NCBI GenBank assembly: GCA_041476545.1
Contig: JBGOTP010000138.1
Coordinates: 1 to 12,033, forward strand
DNA from: JBGOTP01 sp041476545
GTDB lineage: Bacteria > Acidobacteriota > Vicinamibacteria > Vicinamibacterales > CAVVIG01
DNA length: 12,033 nucleotides
Direction of reading: 5' to 3'
Of this stretch, positions 6,323-12,033 are shown piece after piece (within the stretch, counting starts at the first letter, position 1; every line of letters starts with the position of its first letter). Under the pieces are notes generated by a model. That model was not told the origin of the DNA, searched no databases, and was given only the letters and a program-made list of their open reading frames with translations. The translations under genes and the position numbers were made by a program.

Positions 6323-8827
6323 CTAAGGCCGCCTGTCTCCCCCAAGCGTGATCGTCGCCCCGATTCGTACGGTCCGTGGCAACGACGGATAGCCGCTCGC
6401 CGCGGCATAGTCCTGATTCGCGACGTTCTCGACCGTGGCGTACCCGCCGAGCCGCGACGTGAAGCGATACGACGCGCTCACGTCGACCCGCTGATACGCG
6501 GCATCCAGATCGCGATTCGGGAGCAGGAGCGAGTTCCCAAAGAACCCGTCCGTCAAGTACGTGCTGTCGTCTCGCGTACCCACGAAGGACCCGGACACCG
6601 CCACGCGGACCGGTCCGTGCGCGTACGACACCATCACCGCACCGGAATTGGCTGGACGCCGGAACGGACGCTGCCCGACGAGCGCGACGTACTGGCCGAT
6701 CGGGATGCCCGGAAATGCCGCGTTGATCGCGGGCGCCAGCGAAGCACTGCTGAACGACTTGGTGACCCTCGCGTCCAGATACGTGTACGACGCGCTGACG
6801 TGCACGTCGCGCACGACGGCCGCCTCGACGGACGTTTCCACGCCCTCCGCGAGAAACGACTGCGAATTCACGTTCGCGCCGTACTGCGTGGCCGCGGCCA
6901 CCGCCGTCGGGACACCCAGCTGCGGCAGGACGTTCTTGCTGACGTACTCGATGAGATCGGAGAAGTGGTTGTTGAAGTAGGACACGCGGAAACGGGCGTG
7001 ACCACCCCACAACCCCTGCTCCACGCCGGCGTCAAAGTTGCGGCTGCGCTCCGGGCCGATGGGCGCCACGGTCGGCGCGCCCGGAACGCCCTTCAACAAC
7101 GCAACGAGTGACGACTGCTCCTGGAAGACGCTTGGCGCCTTGATGCCCGTTCCCGCGTTCAACAGAAGCTTGGTGTCTCCCACCGCAGCTGCGGACGCCG
7201 GAACGCGGATGTACGACGCGACCGACACGCGCGGCGTGACCGCGGACTTGAACGCGGCGTTGTGCTCGTAGCCAAGTCCGGCGCTGATGTGATGACGATG
7301 AGCGATGGTGCCGCGCGCCTCGAGGAACAGACCGCCGTTGTTGCGCGTTGCCGTCGGATCCGCGTTTGGATCGTCAAAGGCCGCCTCGTGCTCGAATCGT
7401 GCGCCGGCCGACACATCCAGGTCCGTCATCACGCCGTAGGTCGTCTGGCCGGACAGCGAGCGACGCGTGGTGCGACTGCGAAATTGCGACGGGTATGTCC
7501 CGCCATAGTCGAGAATCGCCCGGCCGCTCGTGGCAAACCCGTTCGCCCCGCGAATAGTCACCGTGTTGCCCAGATAGTTGGCCCCGAACCCGAACGGATC
7601 GAAGGCCTGACCGGTCGGGGTCGGATTCAAAAAGTCGCTCGTCTGGTCGCTCGACCCGAAGCGGATCGTGCTGCGCCATCGGTCCGTGATCTGCGATTGT
7701 GCGACGACGCTCGCGTACGTGGACGTAGTCTCGATGGACGAATCGTCGGCAATCCCGAAGTAGTCGATCGCATTGGGCGAACCGGCCCTGGCGGAGATCC
7801 GGCGCAGGGTGCCACTCAGATCGGTCGTCCGTCCGACGGCCAGACCGAATCGGCCGGCGTAGGTACCGTTGCGGTAGTGACTGTTGGGTGTGTCGTTGTC
7901 GGTGTCAACGTGCGCGTACTCCGAGAAATAGTCGAACCTTCCGGCCGTGCCTCCCACCGACAGCGACGAGGAGAGCGTGCCGAGATTGCCGCCGCCAATC
8001 GAATACGACACTTCGGGTGTGCGCGTCCGGCCGCGGCGCGTCGCGACGCTGACGACACCATTCAAGGCATCGCTGCCGTAGAGCACGCTATTTGACTGGC
8101 GAAGGACCTCGACCCGATCGACACCCGCGAGCGTCAGCGTGGCGAAGTCGAAGTTGCCGCCGATGTCGTTGGCGACGACGCCGTCGATGAGGACCTTGTT
8201 GAAGTTGGAGTTGCCACCCCGCACGAAGAACGAGGTCAGTCCACCGCGCTGGCCGGACTGCACCACCTGCGTGCCTGGCACGAGCTCGAGCGCGTTCTGC
8301 ACGTCCAGCTTGCCCAGCAGGTCGAGCGTTCCGCGGTCGACGACCGTCACGGGTGCGCCTGTCTGCGAAAGCGGTATCTCCGGCGCCGCCGCCGTGACGC
8401 TCACGTGCTGCTCGAGCCGGCCAATCCGCAGCGCGACCACGGTCACGACATGCGACGACGAACTGACGAACATCGGGTCGCTGATATGCGGCTCGAAACC
8501 CGCAGCCATCGCTTCCACCTGGTAGCGTCCTTCGGCGACCTTCTCGAAGGCGAATTCTCCGCGCGCATCGCTCGATGTCTCCGCCACACGCTGGCCGTCA
8601 CGAAGGAGTCTCACGCCGGCCATCGGCACTCGCGCCCCCACCGGGTCGACAACGGTGCCTCTGATTGAGGCGGCATCATCGTTCACGGGGTTCACGGGGT
8701 TCGCCGGGTTCGCCCACGCCGGGCGCAGTCCAAGCAAGACGACCATCAACAGCATGCACGTCGCCGCACGCGAGGTCCCGCGGCTCTTCATGTCCGACCG
8801 TTTGTTGTCACGTACGCAATCACTCAT
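6323..8827 (-). CDS. btuB: TonB-dependent outer-membrane receptor under a B12 riboswitch (BtuB-type corrinoid transporter)
   Basis: I choose the ATG at 8827 because GGGAG (8835-8839) lies 7 nt upstream; alternatives are 8791 (shorter signal peptide, no good ribosome site) and 8881. The 834-residue precursor has a signal peptide ending at about 39 (RPAWA), a short NPANPVNPVN linker, and a carboxypeptidase-regulatory-like beta domain at about 53-130 (IRGTVVDPVGARVPMAGV, then SSDARGEFAFEKVAEGRYQV). The plug follows (QNALELVPGTQV, FVRGGNSNFNKVLIDGV, VDRVEVLRQSNSVLYGSDA), then a ~22-strand barrel ending near TVRIGATITLGG. Plug motifs with VRGGNSN and NDIGGNFDF resemble the BtuB branch. Extra length relative to about 600-residue enterobacterial BtuB comes mostly from the N-terminal domain. 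The riboswitch upstream is the strongest evidence for cobalamin/corrinoid as substrate. No btuFCD transporter is in the window. Confidence 0.9.
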   Translation of the reverse strand: MSDCVRDNKRSDMKSRGTSRAATCMLLMVVLLGLRPAWANPANPVNPVNDDAASIRGTVVDPVGARVPMAGVRLLRDGQRVAETSSDARGEFAFEKVAEGRYQVEAMAAGFEPHISDPMFVSSSSHVVTVVALRIGRLEQHVSVTAAAPEIPLSQTGAPVTVVDRGTLDLLGKLDVQNALELVPGTQVVQSGQRGGLTSFFVRGGNSNFNKVLIDGVVANDIGGNFDFATLTLAGVDRVEVLRQSNSVLYGSDALNGVVSVATRRGRTRTPEVSYSIGGGNLGTLSSSLSVGGTAGRFDYFSEYAHVDTDNDTPNSHYRNGTYAGRFGLAVGRTTDLSGTLRRISARAGSPNAIDYFGIADDSSIETTSTYASVVAQSQITDRWRSTIRFGSSDQTSDFLNPTPTGQAFDPFGFGANYLGNTVTIRGANGFATSGRAILDYGGTYPSQFRSRTTRRSLSGQTTYGVMTDLDVSAGARFEHEAAFDDPNADPTATRNNGGLFLEARGTIAHRHHISAGLGYEHNAAFKSAVTPRVSVASYIRVPASAAAVGDTKLLLNAGTGIKAPSVFQEQSSLVALLKGVPGAPTVAPIGPERSRNFDAGVEQGLWGGHARFRVSYFNNHFSDLIEYVSKNVLPQLGVPTAVAAATQYGANVNSQSFLAEGVETSVEAAVVRDVHVSASYTYLDARVTKSFSSASLAPAINAAFPGIPIGQYVALVGQRPFRRPANSGAVMVSYAHGPVRVAVSGSFVGTRDDSTYLTDGFFGNSLLLPNRDLDAAYQRVDVSASYRFTSRLGGYATVENVANQDYAAASGYPSLPRTVRIGATITLGGDRRP
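8682..8708. repeat. 9-bp tandem repeats after the receptor signal peptide
   Basis: TTCACGGGG occurs twice (8682-8690, 8691-8699), followed by the related TTCGCCGGG (8700-8708). On the coding strand they give NPANPVNPVN directly after the predicted signal-peptidase site, a flexible spacer before the regulatory-like domain. The unit length matches the repeats in the esterase and radical SAM genes. Confidence 0.7.
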
Positions 8828-8917
8828 CGCTCTACTCCCGCGCGGCGAGTAACGGCGGCGACAGGCGTGCGAATGGATCACATGCTCTCTGTTGGCCGCA
8901 GAAAGACTGCCGCGTCA

Positions 8918-9100
8918 CCCTGGGTAGGTCTCCTGGCTCGGAGGGGGCAGGTGACTCATTCATCCTGCCGGTCGCTTCACCTTCCCCGGCCATGAGGGGC
9001 CGAGTGGCGAATCGAAGCGACGTACCCTCGATTACAGTGGCGGAACCGCGCCGGAATCGCACCGGACTTCCCTGTTATGCCCAAACGTGGGCACCCTAAG
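8918..9100 (-). promoter_or_regulatory. Cobalamin (B12) riboswitch controlling the TonB receptor
   Basis: On the minus strand the conserved blocks occur in canonical order and spacing: GGTGCC and a stem at 9095-9074, AACAGGGAAGTCCGGTG at 9076-9060, CGGTTCCGCCACTGTAA around 9048-9032 (the GCCACTG block), GAGTCACCTGCC at 8957-8946, and GCCAGGAGACCTACCC at 8937-8922 (the B12-box end). The aptamer is about 180 nt, a normal size. It ends about 90 nt before the receptor start. I see no strong terminator stem with a T-run between them, so control is more likely at translation start, with adenosylcobalamin binding reducing expression. Confidence 0.95.
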
Positions 9101-9111
9101 GCACTGAGGAC

Positions 9112-9117
9112 ATTATC
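9112..9117 (-). promoter_or_regulatory. Candidate -10 element for the riboswitch transcript
   Basis: On the minus strand GATAAT (five of six bases to TATAAT) lies about 12 bp before the aptamer, placing a start near 9105, just ahead of the riboswitch. The -35 region is poor. The same bases overlap the candidate -35 of the gene on the other strand. Confidence 0.4.
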
Positions 9118-9141
9118 ACGAAACGAGGTCGGGGGTAGAAT
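9113..9141 (+). promoter_or_regulatory. Candidate sigma-70 promoter for the small membrane protein, probably leaderless
   Basis: TTATCA (9113-9118), a 17-bp spacer, and TAGAAT (9136-9141) fit a sigma-70 promoter with a good -10. Only 8 bases separate the -10 from the ATG at 9150, so the transcript would start at or within a few bases of the start codon. Confidence 0.4.
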
Positions 9142-9149
9142 GCACGGCC

Positions 9150-9803
9150 ATGGACATCCATGCCCCAAGTCACCCGATTCTCACGCTCAAAGAGGCCGCT
9201 GTCCACCTGTGCATTGTCACGACGGGCATCCTGATCGCACTGTCCCTCGAAGGCGCACTGGAATGGCGGCATCATCACGAATTGGTGCGGGAGACTCGGC
9301 AGAATCTCCAGAATGAGATTCGAGGCAACCAGAAGTCCATCCAGATCGTCTTGAAAAGTCTGGCTCCCATCAGGACTCGATTTATTCATGCCATTGACGT
9401 GGTGAGCGAGGCGTCGGCGTCCAGCAACCCCAAAGACGCGGTCTCGGTATTCGGTCCCGACGGCGGTCTCCTCTCCGGCGTGTCGTTCGCCTGGCTCAAT
9501 ACGGCAAGCTACAAGACGGCCGAAGCAACGGGCGCCCTTGGACTCATGGAATACAGCGAAGCCATCAAGTATTCGGACATCTACGATCTCCAGGAGCTCT
9601 ATGGCCGTATGCAGGACGGTGCGGAGAAGGACATGTTTGCCGCTCTGATGCTTGGCACCGCCATCCTCGCGAAGCCGGTGCCGGCCGAAATCGCAGACGT
9701 CAAGCGGCAGCTTCGGCTGGCGCTCGGCGGCATCGTGCCCATGGACAACCTGGCGAACAAGCTGGACGAGCTGTATTCCAGGGCCCTGACGGCCGCGCCC
9801 TGA
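9150..9803 (+). CDS. Uncharacterised protein with one N-terminal membrane helix
   Basis: The protein has 217 residues and I cannot give it a named function. Residues about 16-35 are a single hydrophobic helix (AVHLCIVTTGILIALSLEGA). A His-rich turn (EWRHHHELV) and a charged, probably alpha-helical/coiled segment follow (RETRQNLQNEIRGNQKSI), and the rest is a soluble, mostly helical domain with SGVSFAWLNTASYKTAEATGA in the middle. The topology suggests an anchor with one soluble face. The pattern of a short helix followed by WRHHxELVRExRxNLxxEI resembles a recurrent family of uncharacterised proteins in soil bacteria. There is no Shine-Dalgarno at proper spacing; see the leaderless promoter. 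It lies 73 bp before the SDR gene, in the same direction, so co-transcription is possible. Confidence 0.75.
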   Translation: MDIHAPSHPILTLKEAAVHLCIVTTGILIALSLEGALEWRHHHELVRETRQNLQNEIRGNQKSIQIVLKSLAPIRTRFIHAIDVVSEASASSNPKDAVSVFGPDGGLLSGVSFAWLNTASYKTAEATGALGLMEYSEAIKYSDIYDLQELYGRMQDGAEKDMFAALMLGTAILAKPVPAEIADVKRQLRLALGGIVPMDNLANKLDELYSRALTAAP

Positions 9804-9876
9804 AGCCCGAAGTAAGCCTCATATAGTCGAAGTTCCCGGACACAATCGTCACGCGACACACACAAAGGAACCACAG

Positions 9877-10572
9877 ATGCCGGCACAGCGATTTCTCGTT
9901 ACCGGCGGCAGCCAGGGCATTGGCGCCGCCATCGTCACGCAGGCTCGCAAGGCCGGACACACGGTCGTGTTCACCGGCCGCAACGAACAACTGATCGCCA
10001 AGGTCGCGCAGGACACCGGCGCACACGGCCTCCGCGCCGACGTGTCGTCCGGCGCGGACAATGCGAAGACCATCGCGCTCTGCCACGAGCGGATGGGCGG
10101 CATCGACGTCCTCGTCAATAACGCCGCCTACGGATACCTCGCGGAGATTGGCGAGCTCGACGTCGACGCGATGCGGACGCTCTTCGCGACCAACGTCTTC
10201 GGCGTGGTGGACATCACGAACCGTGTCGTGCCAGGGATGAAGGCACAGGCGCGCGGCGACATCATCACCCTCGCCTCCACCTCCGGCATGAAGGGCGGCA
10301 AGTCGGGCACGGCCTACGCGGGCAGCAAGTGGGCGGTGCGCGGCATCAGCCAGTGCTGGCAAACAGAACTGCGGCCGCACGGCATCCGGGTCACGTGCGT
10401 GTGCCCCTCTGAAGTCCAGACCGCGTGGGGCGGCAAGGTCGGCCGCAACAATCCCAACAAGCTGTACGCCGAGGACATCGCGGGCACGATCATGGCCGCG
10501 CTGAACATGCCACGCCGCGTACTGTGGCCGGAGCTGGCGGTCTTTGCCAACAATCCGTGGAAGGAAGACTGA
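9877..10572 (+). CDS. Short-chain dehydrogenase/reductase (classical SDR)
   Basis: The protein has 231 residues. The ATG is preceded by AAAGGA (9864-9869) 7 nt away. It is a cytoplasmic NAD(P)(H)-dependent oxidoreductase of the Rossmann type: cofactor motif TGGSQGIG at 9-16, Asp55 in RADVS, NNAAYG at 81-86 (NNAG-type), Asn106, catalytic Ser134, Tyr147 and Lys151 (YAGSK, with the usual 13-residue Ser-Tyr distance). Arg35 after the second strand (FTGRN) favours NADP(H). The catalytic set is complete, so it should be active. The substrate cannot be told: after strand 6 the usual PG is replaced by CPSEVQTAWGG, as in 3-ketoacyl-ACP-reductase-like SDRs. The stop codon directly abuts the opposing pseudogene stop. 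Confidence 0.93.
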   Translation: MPAQRFLVTGGSQGIGAAIVTQARKAGHTVVFTGRNEQLIAKVAQDTGAHGLRADVSSGADNAKTIALCHERMGGIDVLVNNAAYGYLAEIGELDVDAMRTLFATNVFGVVDITNRVVPGMKAQARGDIITLASTSGMKGGKSGTAYAGSKWAVRGISQCWQTELRPHGIRVTCVCPSEVQTAWGGKVGRNNPNKLYAEDIAGTIMAALNMPRRVLWPELAVFANNPWKED

Positions 10573-11247
10573 TCATTTTCCATCGGGCGAGAATGCCAGC
10601 AGCACGTTGCCCGGCGCGCCGCCGACAAACGAGTAGCCGGAGTTCACGTAGAGCATGCCGCCAACGACAACCGCACCGGGTCCGTCCAGGCTGCCACCGG
10701 TGGCTTTGACGCCGTTGATTGTCGCGTACTCACGCACCGTGTCGACGTCCCAGATGACGCGACCGTCAGCGGCCGCGTACGCCCGGAGATGACCATCCAG
10801 TCCGCCCGAGAACACCACGCCCGGAATGGCCGTGACCGCCGCGGACTGCGCCGGGCTGCAACCGGGTTTGTCGCCGCAGCCTGGATGCGGCGTGTTCCAC
10901 GCGACACGCCCGGTCTGGAGATCGAGCGCGAACAGTCCACCGCCCGCTTTGGGATCCAGCAGCAGAGCCACGCCGAGCATCGTTGGCTGCGCGCCGCGTG
11001 CTCCAGCCGGCGGCGCACCCATCACCATGTCGGACAGCGCGACATACACGCGCGTGGCATCCGCTGCGGATCCCCACTGCACGCCGCCAACCTGTCCGCC
11101 CTTCCCCACTCGCGTCTGCCACAGGATCTTGCCGTTGTCGGCATTGACGGCGTGGACGACGCCCGACTTTTGTCCAGCGACAAGCGCCCGTCGTCCATTC
11201 GGCAGGTCCACGAGAATAGGCGAGGAGCCGAAATCGAAGTCGGGCCC
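10573..11247 (-). pseudogene. 3' fragment of a PQQ-type beta-propeller (polyvinyl-alcohol-dehydrogenase-like) gene
   Basis: About 224 codons of a secreted PQQ-binding-like beta-propeller remain. Recognisable stretches are GPDFDFGSSPILVDLPNG, LVAGQKSGVVHAVNADNGKI, GLFALDLQTGRVAWNTP, SPAQSAAVTAIPGVVFSGGL, DGHLRAYAAADGRVIWD and NSGYSFVGGAPGNVLLAFS, typical of quinoprotein blades. Family members are usually 500-700 residues with a signal peptide and often a cytochrome c domain; all of that is missing. Upstream of the GPDFDFG codons the frame meets a TGA (11259-11257) after four codons. A GTG at 11211 could start a 212-residue piece, but it would lack export and half of the propeller. The 3' end is intact and adjoins the SDR stop. 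Loss of the 5' part most likely leaves it non-functional. Confidence 0.75.
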
Positions 11248-11281
11248 CTTCGGCCTTCAGGTACTGCTCGAGGAGCGTCAT
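11246..11281 (-). pseudogene. 5' remnant of a HAAS/DUF1700-like gene (MTLLEQYLKA)
   Basis: An ATG overlaps the padR stop as ATGA and starts MTLLEQYLKAEG. This is the usual N-terminus of the HAAS-domain membrane proteins that follow PadR regulators in soil bacteria, where it continues into a charged helical HAAS segment. Here the family similarity stops after about ten residues, and the next bases belong to the beta-propeller gene in another frame. Continuing the frame gives an Arg/Gly/Ala-rich nonsense protein, so this is a fragment. Confidence 0.6.
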
Positions 11282-11637
11282 GACCCAGTCCTCTTGAGAA
11301 TCCGATTCAGTGCGGCGTTGATGCCGTCCCACTCGACCAACAGGTCGGCGAGGATGAGCTCCCCGTCTGGCGACAGGCGATAGAACCGCTTCTTGCGCTT
11401 GTTCTCCTCGCGCCATTCGCTCGTGAGCAGACCCTGGGTTTCCAGCCGGCGCAGCAGCGGGTAGAGCGTGCTTTCCTCGATATCGAGGCCGATGTCGGCT
11501 AGCGCCTTGCGCAGGGTGTATCCGTAGTGCTCAACACGAAGCTGTGCGAGCGCGGCGACGATGAGACAGCCGCTACGTAGTTCAATGCGGAGGTTCTCGA
11601 AGAGCTCGGCGCGCGAGGCACTCGCTGGAGCCGACAT
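11278..11637 (-). CDS. PadR-family transcriptional regulator
   Basis: The protein has 119 residues, the usual length for small PadR proteins. The winged-helix core is clear: GYTLRKALADIG (39-50), ESTLYPLLRRLETQGLLTSEW (55-75) and KKRFYRLSPDGELIL (82-95), with a short C-terminal dimerisation helix. PadR dimers usually repress their own operon and neighbours in response to a ligand or stress. I use the ATG at 11637; a TTG at 11646 would add three residues. No clear Shine-Dalgarno is seen. The gene overlaps by 4 bp (ATGA) the remnant that was its likely partner, so the regulated partner is lost or displaced here. A palindrome lies 21 bp upstream. Confidence 0.92.
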   Translation of the reverse strand: MSAPASASRAELFENLRIELRSGCLIVAALAQLRVEHYGYTLRKALADIGLDIEESTLYPLLRRLETQGLLTSEWREENKRKKRFYRLSPDGELILADLLVEWDGINAALNRILKRTGS

Positions 11638-11657
11638 GATATGCAATACACACTGTC

Positions 11658-11672
11658 TATTACACAGTAATA
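11658..11672. promoter_or_regulatory. Palindromic operator candidate upstream of padR
   Basis: TATTAC-aca-GTAATA is a perfect 6-3-6 palindrome starting 21 bp upstream of the padR ATG, in an AT-rich island. On the minus strand TTGACG, a good -35, precedes it (11681-11676), so a bound dimer would cover the promoter. It fits PadR autorepression; the ligand and strength are unknown. Confidence 0.55.
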
Positions 11673-11830
11673 ACCGTCAAGCCTATATATAAAAGGTAGG
11701 GGTCGGCCTTGGCGCATTGATGTCGTGCTACCGGCACAGGCCACTGGCTGGCTTGTAACATTCCAGTCGCTCCTGCAAACACGCTTGACCGCGTGCACTC
11801 TCGCAGACCAATCTTGCGCACTTGCAACGG

Positions 11831-11847
11831 CAGGCCATGCCGGCCTG
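11831..11847. promoter_or_regulatory. Inverted repeat before the right-edge gene
   Basis: CAGGCC and GGCCTG form a perfect 6-bp inverted repeat with a 5-nt centre, ending at the base before a candidate ATG (11848). It could be an operator or hairpin, but it is short and GC-rich, so chance is possible. Confidence 0.3.
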
Positions 11848-12033
11848 ATGGAGGTCCTCGACATCATGATGCTGAAGAACACGCTGATTCTGCCGGCGCA
11901 GAACGCGCCGCTCGCCGCGACGCTGCTACAGAACGCCATCGACGACCTCGACGTGATCGTGATGCTGGTCTTCGGCTCCGGCACGAGCATCGAGCAAGTC
12001 GTCACCTGGGCCGACCAGCTTTGCAACAAGACC
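11848..12033 (+). CDS. Partial unknown gene running off the right edge
   Basis: The frame is open from 11677 to the window end (after TAA TAA). From about 11848 nearly every codon ends in G or C, as expected for coding sequence here, whereas upstream codons are mixed. I therefore place the start at the ATG at 11848; an ATG at 11866 preceded by GGAGG (11 nt) is an alternative. The visible 62 residues (MEVLDIMMLKNTLILPAQNA at the start, then DDLDVIVMLVFGSGTSIEQVV) are partly hydrophobic, and I do not recognise the family. It is divergent from padR. The region 11638-11847 between them holds the palindromes described and no other gene. Confidence 0.5.
   Translation, partial: MEVLDIMMLKNTLILPAQNAPLAATLLQNAIDDLDVIVMLVFGSGTSIEQVVTWADQLCNKT

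Noticed and set aside
8880..8915. Weak stem between the riboswitch and the receptor start as an intrinsic terminator
   Set aside because: The stem around gcag/ctgc is broken by a G-G mismatch and has no T-run after it.
10766..11281. Continuation of the MTLLEQYLKA frame as a 172-residue fusion protein
   Set aside because: After the first dozen codons it is the out-of-frame shadow of the beta-propeller gene and has no protein-like features.
1..12033. New defence, CRISPR or biosynthetic system
   Set aside because: No repeat-spacer array, nuclease, toxin pair or clustered biosynthetic genes; neighbours look like independent single-gene units.

Overview
The window is a GC-rich piece of a Gram-negative chromosome. 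Gene content points to an Acidobacteriota-like bacterium, perhaps Vicinamibacteria: a TonB-dependent receptor with an N-terminal carboxypeptidase-regulatory-like domain, a PEGA-domain envelope protein, a PadR regulator start/stop-coupled to a HAAS-type gene start, and a polyvinyl-alcohol-dehydrogenase-like beta-propeller. This assignment is inferred from gene types only.

Left part (1-2911): a secreted alpha/beta-hydrolase esterase, cut by the window edge, is divergent from a B12-binding-type radical SAM protein. The 150-bp gap holds a perfect 19-bp REP-like palindrome. The radical SAM gene runs tail-to-tail into a secreted cupin and overlaps it by 50 bp. A gene-free stretch follows (2912-3506), with two diverged copies of one short sequence in inverted orientation and a strong GC hairpin.

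Middle (3507-6322): an exported PEGA-domain protein and a membrane HD-GYP-GAF protein (probable cyclic-di-GMP phosphodiesterase) diverge from a 221-bp regulatory gap. That gap holds a hairpin, an AT-rich palindrome and a possible sigma-54 site.

Right-middle (6323-10572): the clearest regulatory unit is a cobalamin riboswitch directly upstream of a large TonB-dependent receptor. This marks the receptor as a BtuB-type corrinoid transporter. The riboswitch transcript and an uncharacterised one-helix membrane protein gene diverge from a very tight intergenic space where promoter elements seem to overlap. An SDR oxidoreductase follows.

Right end (10573-12033): the 3' part of a PQQ-type beta-propeller gene ends one base after the SDR gene, in the opposite orientation. 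Its 5' part is missing. It is joined, out of frame, to the first dozen codons of a HAAS-like gene that overlaps the stop of an intact padR. This is a deletion or rearrangement scar, or an assembly chimera. A 15-bp palindrome upstream of padR is a candidate autoregulatory operator, and a partial unrecognised gene runs off the right edge.

I found no CRISPR array, tRNA, rRNA, intact transposase or convincing new multi-gene system. The most useful points are the B12 riboswitch-receptor pair, the gene-fusion scar, the inverted intergenic repeat and the REP-like palindrome.
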